Source: Terriglobia bacterium (lineage in GTDB: Bacteria; Acidobacteriota; Thermoanaerobaculia; Thermoanaerobaculales; Thermoanaerobaculaceae). Taken from it: 64,000 bases of DNA. Both the position numbers and the translations under genes were made by a program. Location: assembly GCA_020073245.1 (NCBI GenBank), contig JAIQFQ010000001.1:62001-126000 (forward strand), read 5' to 3'. Shown piece after piece: positions 10,238-18,470 of this stretch. Every line of letters begins with the position of its first letter. Position 1 is the stretch's first letter. Under the pieces are notes generated by a model, which was not told where the DNA came from, did not search any database, and worked only from the letters and a program-made list of their open reading frames with translations.

Positions 10238-10966
10238 ATGACCCTCCCCCCTACGAAGCTAGATATAGCCTATCACCGCGCGCAAGCCCTGGGAGCCCGT
10301 TGGAAGCGCGTTGGTCTGATCGCCCGATATGCTGAAAACGCCTTAGTCTCAATACCAGAATTGGCGCGTGGGCTTGATGGGAAGAAAGACGCGGTCGGTA
10401 CGAGCCGCAGCGCGCCATGGGGTGTGGATGGGTGCAGTTGCCCCAAAAACTCGGCGGCGGGCACGCTCCAGAAAGCTGGAAGCTGCTGCTCCATAGGTCA
10501 TCGCTTCTCTTCATGCCGCCATAGCGATCCGCCTGACGGAGGACGCCAGGGTGCGTGATTGCGACCCCAATCGGCCCGGTGCCTCTGCCCGGGGGCGCGC
10601 CGGCGGGCCACGAGGAACACCAGCACCCCTGGGCCGCCGAGAAGCACGCCCGCCAAGGCGAAGAACAGCCGCCAGGGCACGGCGTCAGCGACATCATCTC
10701 CTGAGGCGAGACCGCTGAGGGCGAGCAGAAGAAGGGGCAGGCAGGAATCGGAAAGAGCCCAGCCAGGAGTTTGAGCGCAACCGTCACTGCGGCGCGGTGA
10801 GGGGAAGGCCGAAGCGAAATGCAGGCCTTCCTGCCGCGATCCTGTTGCAGGGTCAGGAACTCTCCCGGGGACGGAGGTGTCCGCCTCCTGATAGGCTCCG
10901 GGCGCCGACGTTGATTACCACCTTCCTCGGCGCCGGCGGCACACCGCCCACCGATCGAAGCGGTCC
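10238..10966. other. Intergenic region, no confident gene
   Basis: A 729-bp space between the divergently oriented fdoG start and the end of the DUF2950 gene. The only ORF with any protein character is on the minus strand at 10498-10680 (60 codons, GTG start), with one hydrophobic segment followed by basic residues (VFLVARRRAPGQ). It has no convincing ribosome binding site, so I do not call it. The fdoG promoter should be near 10260-10300, where an AT-rich patch (GGCTATATCT on the minus strand) is a candidate -10. No tRNA or repeat was recognised. Confidence 0.4.
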
Positions 10967-12019
10967 CTACGGCTCCCCGGCCAGCTTCCAGCTCGGGTCG
11001 GGATCGTACTCGGTAATCGCGGCGGCGAGCTTGGCGGTGTCGGGGCCCAGGTTCTTCTCGTAGACGCGCCCCTGCTGACTGACGATGAACGTCATGATCC
11101 CCGAGCTGCCCCACTTGTCGGGGTAGGCGATCAGCGCGTAGCCGGCAATCATGTTGTCGTTGATGACGTAGCTGAACTTTCCTCCAGGCGCGTGAGGCCC
11201 CTGGGCCTTGAGGATCTTGAAGAAGTACCCGTGAAACGGGGAGCGCTTCGGTGCATCACCGGTTCTCGGGATGCCCAGCGGGTAGCCCTCCGCCCGCGCC
11301 TCCGCCACCAGGCTCCCCATCGGACTCAACTTGGCGCCCTCGGGCGCTTCCCAAAAGAGGCCGTCGCGCTGGCCCGGCGTGCTGGTGAACCGTTGTGCGT
11401 AGACGGCGAGGCCGTCCTTGGAGGTGTCTCTCGCCTCCGTGAAGTACTCCCATTGCGCCACCACGTAGGCGCGGCAGGTCATGATTGCGGAAAGCTCGTT
11501 GTGCCCTATCCGCCGGTCGAGAAGCTCTTCGATCCCGGCTGCGGTGTCGAAGCGCCACTTCTTGCCGTCCTTGACGATCGGGATCGGCGACGACCAGTGA
11601 TCCTCGCCCACTAGGACAACGTACTTCGCGTCGTTCACCTTCTCGAGCGTGGCGGACTCCTCGAAGTGGGCGGCGAACCGCTTGAGCGCGTTGGCGTCCT
11701 CGACCGGATCGCCGGAGAGCAGCTTCTCGCGGTCCGGTCCGTAGATCGCCGTCATCTCGGCCGGGTCCGCCGCCCTGACCGCCTTTCCGAGCGCCTGCAG
11801 CGCCTCCTCGGGATTCGCGAAGCGCCTCTGCTTCGGCGGTCCCGCCGATGCGCCCAGGGCGGACCCGACGCCGAACGTGCCGATCGAGAGCAGCACCAGC
11901 AGCACCGGCGCGACCTTCCGGTGAGGGCGAATGTCGGACGCGGCGGTCCGTTCTGCCACTCCCGCACCCACCCGCCCAGCCCAGGACCAGAAACTTGCGT
12001 GCTCGTATCGCGGTGTCAT
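10967..12019 (-). CDS. DUF2950 family secreted protein
   Basis: A 350-residue protein; ATG 12019 has GGAGGG at 7 nt. A hydrophobic export segment near residues 35-58 (VLLVLLSIGTFGVGSALG) is followed by the DUF2950 domain: FANPEEALQALGKAVRAAD, a DDxW-like tract (EDHWSSPIPIVKDGKKWRF) and the C-terminal GYALIAYPDKWGSSGIMTF. It probably acts in the periplasm or outer envelope. It lies 20 bp after the DUF3300 gene on the same strand; the two families often occur as neighbours in Gram-negative bacteria, suggesting a shared but unknown function. Confidence 0.88.
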   Translation of the reverse strand: MTPRYEHASFWSWAGRVGAGVAERTAASDIRPHRKVAPVLLVLLSIGTFGVGSALGASAGPPKQRRFANPEEALQALGKAVRAADPAEMTAIYGPDREKLLSGDPVEDANALKRFAAHFEESATLEKVNDAKYVVLVGEDHWSSPIPIVKDGKKWRFDTAAGIEELLDRRIGHNELSAIMTCRAYVVAQWEYFTEARDTSKDGLAVYAQRFTSTPGQRDGLFWEAPEGAKLSPMGSLVAEARAEGYPLGIPRTGDAPKRSPFHGYFFKILKAQGPHAPGGKFSYVINDNMIAGYALIAYPDKWGSSGIMTFIVSQQGRVYEKNLGPDTAKLAAAITEYDPDPSWKLAGEP

Positions 12020-12039
12020 CGTCGTGCCCTCCGCCCGGC

Positions 12040-13164
12040 TCAGTGCTTCTTCCTGTCGTCGTGTCGCGGCGGCGGCGGGGGCGGCGGAGCTTTCACCACC
12101 AGCGCGCGGCTCGTCTGTCCGCGCACGGAGACCGTGTGCGTGTCGAAGCTTCCGTGGCCCGGTGTGAATCCGGTCGAGTTGGTGTGCTCGATCGGCTGCG
12201 GGGGATGCGGGACGTGCCCGCGGAACTCGTTGATCCTCGGGTCGGCGGTGTTGATGTTGCGGTTAATGATCTTGTTGTTGACCGTCGGGGTTGTGCTCAC
12301 GACTCCGGGGCCGCCCCGGTACGGCACGGTGGGGGTTGTGCGACGGTCCCTGTGCACGTCGTTGAAGGTAACCTGGCGGTGCACGGTGTCGTAGCGGTTC
12401 AGCTCGCCGTAGTTCACCCGTCGGTCGATGACGGAACGGTTGATCTCCACGTTCCGGTACGTGTTGTTCACGTAGACGTCAGTGACGTGGACGTACCGGC
12501 GACTTCGCCCGATCCATCCCCTGTCTCCCTCCCACCCGTGATAGAAGACACGATGCAGGCGCCAGTCGAAGTCGTAGTTGAGCCATGCTCCGATAAAGAA
12601 GCGCGCGCCGAAGAACAGGGGCGCACGGTAAAAGAAGATGACCGCCGGGTCGTACTGTGGCACGTAGAGGTACTCAGGCTGTGCCGGCCACAGCTCGATC
12701 TCGCCACCGGATTCCACGACCTCGAGCTCCGGAGTCGTGACGAGGTTACCCGCGTTGCGAGCCTGCACCCGCAGCCGCTGCACGGCCATCATCACGTCGG
12801 TGGACTGGTACGCGTAGGCCTGCCCCAGCGAAGTCGTCCAGTCGAGCTTGTCGGCCATCATGTCGAGGACGGTCGGATAGTGCGCCACAGACTTGACGCT
12901 GACGTCCCACCACTGGCCGTCGATGTCGTCCGAGTTGGAATAGGTGCGTACGAAGCGGGCCGCCTCGTCGATCTGGTCGGGAAAGGTGGCGGCGAGCAGC
13001 ACCTGAGCGAGCAGCGGATCGGGGTAGAGCGCGATCGGCGCCACGAGGTTATCGAGCTGATCCGGCGAGAACAGTCCGTCGGGCGGCATGTCCTGGGCGC
13101 GCAGCGCCGCCGCCCACGCCAACAGACCGAAAGCGAACACCATGAGCAGGATCTTTCGCATCAT
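12040..13164 (-). CDS. DUF3300 family secreted protein
   Basis: A 374-residue protein with a signal peptide (ending near ALRAQ) and the family core: LVAPIALYPDPLLAQVLLAATFP, the WWDVSVKSVAHYP stretch and the YVPQYDPAVIFF motif near residue 190. The C-terminal third is low-complexity, rich in Arg, Asn, Thr and His, and ends in a proline run. ATG 13164 has AAGGAG upstream. First gene of a two-gene unit with DUF2950. The function is undescribed; the location is predicted to be the periplasm or outer membrane. Confidence 0.9.
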   Translation of the reverse strand: MMRKILLMVFAFGLLAWAAALRAQDMPPDGLFSPDQLDNLVAPIALYPDPLLAQVLLAATFPDQIDEAARFVRTYSNSDDIDGQWWDVSVKSVAHYPTVLDMMADKLDWTTSLGQAYAYQSTDVMMAVQRLRVQARNAGNLVTTPELEVVESGGEIELWPAQPEYLYVPQYDPAVIFFYRAPLFFGARFFIGAWLNYDFDWRLHRVFYHGWEGDRGWIGRSRRYVHVTDVYVNNTYRNVEINRSVIDRRVNYGELNRYDTVHRQVTFNDVHRDRRTTPTVPYRGGPGVVSTTPTVNNKIINRNINTADPRINEFRGHVPHPPQPIEHTNSTGFTPGHGSFDTHTVSVRGQTSRALVVKAPPPPPPPRHDDRKKH

Positions 13165-13286
13165 GGGCGTCTCCTTGGTTGACGTCCGTCATTCTACGTT
13201 AACTCACTGTCGGAGGGGACCATTCCGGCGGATCCGTCGCCCACCCCCGACGTCTGGCCGCGGCGGCAACCAGCCGGCTTTCGTCG

Positions 13287-13784
13287 TCAGTACTTCACCC
13301 TCACGAGCGTCGCCGGTCCCCGCGCTTCAGGCACGACGATGAAGAGGTTGGTGTAGTCCGTCGGGGCGATCGTGACGTCGCCCGGGCAGCCGAGCGCCTT
13401 CAGGAGGTCAGGGATCGTCGTGACGTGGCCCACCACGAGGACCACGTCGCCGGGATGGTCCTTGGAAAGCTGCGCGGCGAACGGGCGGGCATCGAAGCGG
13501 CCCGGTCCTGCCGCCGTATCGTACAGCTGGATCCTCAGTCCTCGCGCCTCTGCCAGCGGCGTGGCCGTCCCGATCGTGCGCTTGCTGTCCGTGGAGTAGA
13601 CGGCGCCGATGTCCGCGCCTCCGAGCGCCGCCGCAAGGCGCTCGGCCTGCGCGCGGCCTGTCTCCGTCAGCTTGTCCCCGGCGTTCTCGGCATGCCGGAC
13701 CACGATGACGGCCTTCTGGGCGAGCGCGGCAAACGGAGACGTGAGAGCCGCGGCGATCAGCACGACGGCGGGAAGACCTCGCAT
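13287..13784 (-). CDS. Periplasmic histidine phosphatase superfamily protein
   Basis: A 165-residue protein with an N-terminal signal peptide (cleavage near FAALAQ). The mature part opens with VIVVRHAEN, the RHG/RHA motif whose His is phosphorylated in this superfamily, followed by LTETGRAQAERLAAAL and the C-terminal VVGHVTT, which supplies the second catalytic His. It is short, like the SixA-like and periplasmic members. ATG 13784 has GAGGGGG upstream. It is monocistronic between DUF3300 and an untranslated stretch. Phosphatase activity is family-based; the substrate is unknown. Confidence 0.85.
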   Translation of the reverse strand: MRGLPAVVLIAAALTSPFAALAQKAVIVVRHAENAGDKLTETGRAQAERLAAALGGADIGAVYSTDSKRTIGTATPLAEARGLRIQLYDTAAGPGRFDARPFAAQLSKDHPGDVVLVVGHVTTIPDLLKALGCPGDVTIAPTDYTNLFIVVPEARGPATLVRVKY

Positions 13785-14265
13785 GCGAACCCCCTCGAAC
13801 GCGAGAATCGCATTTCGCAGCCGCCCATTTCAGGGGATATCTCTCGAGGCCCGGGCGGCCGCTCCCAGGGCGGTCGGTCGAATACCTCGAGGGTGCGCTG
13901 CCAGATGCCTGCGGCGACGATCGTGGCCGTAGTCAGCTTAGCCGCAGCGGGTCCAAGAGGTTCGTGGCGGAGAGAAAACGGCCCCGGCCGCGCTTCACGT
14001 CGCCGATGAACGAAGGGGGCCTTGCTCATCGGCCTGCCTCCGGACGCACCACTCCTCTCCTCCCGGCACCGCCGTGCGCGCCACGCCCGCATCCGCGCCT
14101 TGGCAGCGGACCTTGATCCCGGCGCGTGCCTCCCCTCGCCGCACGAGCGCCCGCATCCCTGCCCGACTTCTTACCGACGATGAGGCCGTTGACGTCGGAC
14201 CGAGCCAGTTGCAATCGGGACTTGACCTCAATATCATCGTCTCCAAGAAGACGGAAGGAGGAAAC
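13785..14265. other. Intergenic region, no gene seen
   Basis: About 480 bp upstream of the multicopper oxidase. Open frames here extend the oxidase frame 5' or run antisense and lack protein character. A TTGACC hexamer at 14222-14227 could be a -35 for the oxidase, but no matching -10 is clear. A possible metal-responsive control region cannot be defined by eye. Confidence 0.3.
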
Positions 14266-16317
14266 GTGATCACTCGACGAGGTTTCGTCAAGGCGGGCGC
14301 GTTCGCTGCCGCCGGTTGGGCGCTCGTCCGCAGGAAGGCGTTCGCGTTCCTGCAGAGTCCGACCAATCTGCGCAAGTTTATCCAGCCGCTCCCGGGCCTG
14401 GGCCCGACCGGGATCCCGGTCGCGGTTCCCAACACCACGACGTATCCGGGGAGCGACTACTACCGCATCCGGGTGGGGGCGTACACGCAGCAACTGCACC
14501 CCGACCTCCCTGGCCCCGCCCACTTCTGGGGCTACGCCGATGTCACGGACGGAAAGGCGCCCAATCACAGGTACCTGGGAGGCGTGATCGTCGCCCAGAA
14601 GGACAGGCCCGTGCGAATCACGGTCGTCAACGACCTGGTCGACGGTACCGGGCGACCGCTCACCCACCCCCTCCCCGTCGACACTACCCAGCTCAACTCC
14701 GGAGAGGAAGCGGAGAACAGGGTCGCCGTCCACCTGCACGGGGGGTTCGTGCCGTGGACCAGCGACGGGGGCCCCTTCGCGTGGTTTGCACCGGACGGAA
14801 GCCACGGACCCAGCTTCATGAACCCTGGCGCGGCGCCCAACGAGGCCGAGCACTATTACCCCAACCAACAGGGCGCCAAGCTCGAGTGGTATCACGACCA
14901 CGCCCACGGTATCACCCGCCTCAACGCCTACGTCGGAATCGCGTCAGGGTACGTGTTGACGGACGACTACGAGCAGGAGCTGATCAGGATCGGGGTCCTG
15001 CCCGACATCGGCATTCCGCTCGTCATCCAGGACAAGAGCTTCATTCCCGCCTCCGGCAACCCGGAGCCGGGCGGCCGGGGAGGCCCGGGCGACCTGTGGT
15101 ACCCGAGCGTCTACGAAAAGGCGGCGCAGGGAGGGCGTTGGGACTACGGCCCGGACGCGGACATCCCCGCGGAGATCGGCCACACGACCCTGCCGCTGGC
15201 CTCGTGCGTCCCCGAGTACTTCAGCGACACCGTCGTTGTCAACGGAGCCGTCTACCCGTATCTGGAGGTGGAACCGAAGCGGTACCGGTTCCGCGTGCTC
15301 AACGGGTCCCAGGCCCGCTTCTACAACCTCCAGCTCTGCTACGCGGTCGCCGACTCCCCCACCGTAGCCGATATCTCCCGCGTGGGGCCGACGTTCCTGC
15401 AGATCGGGACGGAGGGAGGGTTCCTTCCCGCTCCTGTGGTACTCAATGACCGTCCGAGGACGTTCGTCGTCGACCCCGAGACCGACAACCCCGTCGGCTA
15501 CAACCTGCTGCTCGCTCCGGCCGAACGGGCGGACCTGCTCATCGACTTCTCCCACGTGCCCGTCGGTTCAATGCTCATTCTCTACAACGACGCGCCCGCG
15601 CCGTTCCCATCGGGGGATCCCCTCAACGACTACGCGACCGTGGGGACGAGCCCCGACACCCGAAGCATCATGCAGTTCAGGGTGGTGGCGCCGACGTCCG
15701 GGGCCGCGCGTGCCCGATCCATCGGACCGCGGGAGTCGCTCGCGCGAGCGATGGTCACCCTCACCAGAGCACTCTCTCCTGTGCAGCCCATCCGTGGGCA
15801 CAGGTTGTCCCGATGGACGCGAGATCTGACGCTCAACGAGGACTTCGACGACTGGGGGCGCCTGATCCAGCGTATCGGGACTACGACCCAGAACGGCGAG
15901 AACAACCAGGGTCTGCCTACCTGGGCGAGAAATTACGCCGACGACGCGACGGAAACCGTGCACGCGGGTGATCACGAGATCTGGCGCATCTTCAACCTGA
16001 CCGGGGATACCCACCCGATCCACTTCCACCTCTTCAACGTCCAGGTCCTCGGCCGCGCCCGCTTCGACACCAGCACGCCTGAATTCGAGCCGATCGAGCC
16101 GCTCCGTCCGCCGGACCCGAACGAGTTGGGCTGGAAGGAAACCGTCCGCATGAACCCCGGTGAGGTCACGGTCGTCGCCGTCACCTTCGACCTCCCGACC
16201 GTGCCGTTCGCGGTGCCGCCGAGCCCCCGGACCGGCGGCCATGAGTACGTCTGGCACTGCCACATCCTCGAGCACGAGGAACACGACATGATGCGACCCC
16301 TGGTCGTGATGCCGTAA
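14266..16317 (+). CDS. Tat-exported multicopper oxidase (CotA/bilirubin oxidase-like)
   Basis: A 683-residue protein. The GTG at 14266 is chosen because AAGGAGG precedes it and it puts the twin-arginine motif TRRGFVKAGAF at the N-terminus; the frame extends further upstream without signal. All four copper-binding motifs are present: HLHGG near residue 160, WYHDHAHG near 208, HPIHFHLF near 584 and HEYVWHCHILEHEEHDM near the C-terminus, giving type 1, 2 and 3 copper sites. It should oxidise phenolics, bilirubin-like compounds or metals outside the cytoplasm with reduction of O2 to water; the substrate is not predictable. The next gene starts 11 bp downstream, so they form an operon. Confidence 0.92.
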   Translation: MITRRGFVKAGAFAAAGWALVRRKAFAFLQSPTNLRKFIQPLPGLGPTGIPVAVPNTTTYPGSDYYRIRVGAYTQQLHPDLPGPAHFWGYADVTDGKAPNHRYLGGVIVAQKDRPVRITVVNDLVDGTGRPLTHPLPVDTTQLNSGEEAENRVAVHLHGGFVPWTSDGGPFAWFAPDGSHGPSFMNPGAAPNEAEHYYPNQQGAKLEWYHDHAHGITRLNAYVGIASGYVLTDDYEQELIRIGVLPDIGIPLVIQDKSFIPASGNPEPGGRGGPGDLWYPSVYEKAAQGGRWDYGPDADIPAEIGHTTLPLASCVPEYFSDTVVVNGAVYPYLEVEPKRYRFRVLNGSQARFYNLQLCYAVADSPTVADISRVGPTFLQIGTEGGFLPAPVVLNDRPRTFVVDPETDNPVGYNLLLAPAERADLLIDFSHVPVGSMLILYNDAPAPFPSGDPLNDYATVGTSPDTRSIMQFRVVAPTSGAARARSIGPRESLARAMVTLTRALSPVQPIRGHRLSRWTRDLTLNEDFDDWGRLIQRIGTTTQNGENNQGLPTWARNYADDATETVHAGDHEIWRIFNLTGDTHPIHFHLFNVQVLGRARFDTSTPEFEPIEPLRPPDPNELGWKETVRMNPGEVTVVAVTFDLPTVPFAVPPSPRTGGHEYVWHCHILEHEEHDMMRPLVVMP

Positions 16318-16328
16318 AGGAGACCACC

Positions 16329-17534
16329 ATGAAAAAGACAATCTTCTCGTTCGCCGTCTCACTCACCGCCGCATCCGCCCTGGCACTCACGGCCGGCACG
16401 AACCTCTTCGTCCCGACCTTGGGCCACGGCACCGGCGCCCAGGTCGACGGTGTGGCCGCCCAGTGGCGAGGCGACATCTGGGTCTTCAACCCGTCGATGG
16501 CCGACACGGCCAACGTCAGCATCTACCTCCTGCTGCGAAACCAGGCCAACCCGTCCCCGCTGGTGCGCACGATCGCCGTCAGCCCGGGCGAGACCCGCTA
16601 TCTGTCGGATATCGTCCTCGGCACGTTCGGCGCGGACAACACGTTCGGTGCCCTGCACCTGACGTCAACCCTTCCGATCGTGGTGACCGGCGTCAGCTAC
16701 GACGCCAACGTGACGGTCGCCAACAAGGGGGTTGGGCCCGCGGGTCAGTTTTTCTCCGCCACGCCTGCCGATTTCGCCGTCGGCGCGGGCAACTCAACCG
16801 ATGTCATCGGGCTCGATCAGGACGGAATCGGAACCACCGGAACCTGGCGGTCGAACTTGGCGCTCGTGGAAACCACGGGAGCTCCCGTCGACCTGCTCCT
16901 CCAACGGCTTGATGGCCTAGGGGCGATCGTCGGCAGCATGACCTTCCATCTCGACGGGTTCGAGGCCGCGCAGATCAACAACGCCCTCACGACCATCGTC
17001 GCCTCGCCCGGCTCCAACCAGCGGATCCGGGTACGCGCCACCGGCGGCAGCGGGAGGGTCATCGTCGCCGGTTCCCGTGTCAACAACACCACCGGCGACC
17101 CCTCCTCCGTCGAGATGACGGGGACGCACCTCTCCGGACAGTTCCAGGGGCTCCTCCTCACCGGCAGTGGCCCGGGCGTCGACGGTGGGATCAAGCTTGT
17201 CATGGGCAGCGGAGCCCTCACGACCTTCGGGGGAGTTGCCGACATCCCCTGCGGCAGCTCGAGCCTCACCGTCGAGTTCAGCGCCGACGTCATCACCGGC
17301 CCGGTGCCGCTGAACCCTGACGGGACCTTCTCGACCCTCGTCAGTATCCCGTACTCCGACGGCTCGAGCGTCGCCTTCACGACCGACTGGACGCTCGCCG
17401 GAGCGCCCAACCCCGACGGCACCTGGAGCGGGACCCTGATGAGCAATACGCACGGCGGCACCGGCGACTTCGCGCCCTGCAACGCCGTGGGCATCTCGCG
17501 GCAGTGGCGGGTGGGCTGGACGGGAAGCTCGTAA
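16329..17534 (+). CDS. Secreted protein with QWRxD-type surface domain
   Basis: A 401-residue protein with a clear signal peptide (MKKTIFSFAV..., cleavage near ALALTAG); ATG 16329 has AAGGAGA upstream. The first third (AQWRGDIWVFN, VSPGETRYLSDIVLGTFG, LPIVVTGVSYD) is homologous by eye to the duplicated C-terminal module of the giant secreted protein at 48.3-53.9 kb (SQWRSDLCVLN, VSAGTQLILTDVVGRLG, PLKVTARSYN). The C-terminal part is Gly/Thr/Ser-rich and probably beta-structured. Two cysteines near the C-terminus may form a disulfide. Co-transcribed with the multicopper oxidase, so it may be its extracellular partner; function unknown. Confidence 0.75.
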   Translation: MKKTIFSFAVSLTAASALALTAGTNLFVPTLGHGTGAQVDGVAAQWRGDIWVFNPSMADTANVSIYLLLRNQANPSPLVRTIAVSPGETRYLSDIVLGTFGADNTFGALHLTSTLPIVVTGVSYDANVTVANKGVGPAGQFFSATPADFAVGAGNSTDVIGLDQDGIGTTGTWRSNLALVETTGAPVDLLLQRLDGLGAIVGSMTFHLDGFEAAQINNALTTIVASPGSNQRIRVRATGGSGRVIVAGSRVNNTTGDPSSVEMTGTHLSGQFQGLLLTGSGPGVDGGIKLVMGSGALTTFGGVADIPCGSSSLTVEFSADVITGPVPLNPDGTFSTLVSIPYSDGSSVAFTTDWTLAGAPNPDGTWSGTLMSNTHGGTGDFAPCNAVGISRQWRVGWTGSS

Positions 17535-17606
17535 CGCGGTTCTCTTGGCCCGGACAGCGGACGGTGCTGACAGCCGCGCCTCGTCCGGGAAGCGAGCGTC
17601 CAGAAG

Positions 17607-17628
17607 GGGAGGGCCACACGGCCCTCCC
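17607..17628 (+). terminator. Hairpin downstream of the multicopper oxidase operon
   Basis: A perfect 9-bp inverted repeat, GGGAGGGCC at 17607-17615 and GGCCCTCCC at 17620-17628, with an ACAC loop, located 73 bp after the stop of the secreted protein. It lacks a T-run, so intrinsic termination would be weak by E. coli rules, but GC-rich hairpins without U-tracts are common in such genomes. Confidence 0.5.
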
Positions 17629-17766
17629 TCTCCAGCCGGCCCAGCTCGCCGGGCTAGAGTTCAACGTCGTGCGCGGACCGTCATGCTGGCGCAACCTCGC
17701 CAGTAGCCGCGTCCTCCTGGGTACCGGGGGCGGCGTGAGCAGAAGCTACAATCGCGCGACATCACC

Positions 17767-18357
17767 ATGTTGGGGATGACGATCTCGCACTACCGCGTGG
17801 TCTCCGCCCTCGGGCACGGCGGCATGGGGATCGTGTACGAGGCGGAGGATCTTCGCCTCGGGCGCCGGGTCGCCCTGAAGTTCATTCCTCCCGAACTCGC
17901 ACGCGACGAGTCGGCGCTCCGCCGCTTCGAGCGCGAGGCGCGCGCCGACGCCGCCTGGTCGGCGACCGGCCTCGGACACGTCGCCCTGCGGCGCGGGGAC
18001 CCCGCAGCAGCCTCCGCGCTGTTCCTCGCGGCCCTCGCGGTGCGTCCGCCTTCGGCCGAGAAGGCCGAGCGCGTGGCCTCGTACCTCGTCGGCCTCGCCG
18101 AGACCCGGCGCCTCGCCGGCGATCCTGGCGCCGCCGCGCAGCTCCTCGCTGCCGTTGCGCCCCTGGTGACGCGCGCGGCCGCCCGCATGATTCGCCCCGA
18201 CGTGGAGCTGTACGAAAGCTGCCTCGCGGAGATTGGGGCTCTCGCGGCCGACGCCTATGCCGCGGCCGTCGCACAGCCGGTTTCCGATCTCAGCAGCCTC
18301 ATCCGACGCCTCTGCGGCGACGCGCCAGCCGCCGGCCCTCCACCAGACGCCAGCTGA
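17767..18357 (+). CDS. Deleted Ser/Thr kinase: N-lobe fused to a TPR-like tail
   Basis: A 196-residue protein. Residues 1-58 are the start of a Pkn2-type kinase: ISHYRVV, glycine loop [13 protein letters not shown], Lys38 in VALKF and Glu57 in RFEREA. At about residue 60 the sequence switches without frameshift to helical, Ala-rich TPR-like sequence ([21 protein letters not shown]). The rest of the kinase (HRD, DFG, C-lobe) and any membrane segment are absent. Full-length relatives are 800-1000 residues with kinase then TPRs, so this looks like an in-frame internal deletion. It cannot phosphorylate. A TACAAT -10 lies 13 bp before ATG 17767. It may be a remnant or a small ATP-binding/TPR adaptor. 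Confidence 0.7.
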   Translation: MLGMTISHYRVVSALGHGGMGIVYEAEDLRLGRRVALKFIPPELARDESALRRFEREARADAAWSATGLGHVALRRGDPAAASALFLAALAVRPPSAEKAERVASYLVGLAETRRLAGDPGAAAQLLAAVAPLVTRAAARMIRPDVELYESCLAEIGALAADAYAAAVAQPVSDLSSLIRRLCGDAPAAGPPPDAS

Positions 18358-18470
18358 GCTTGCTTCGACCCGCCCGAAGGGTCGCGACGCGGCCTGATGA
18401 TCGCGGCTCTTGGACCACTCTCGCCCGCCAACTTCGTCTCGTAAATCTACTGGGCCCGCCGGGCGCGGTG

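Noticed and set aside
10498-10680. A 60-residue membrane peptide gene
   Set aside because: Only hydrophobicity supports it; no ribosome binding site, promoter or recognisable family.
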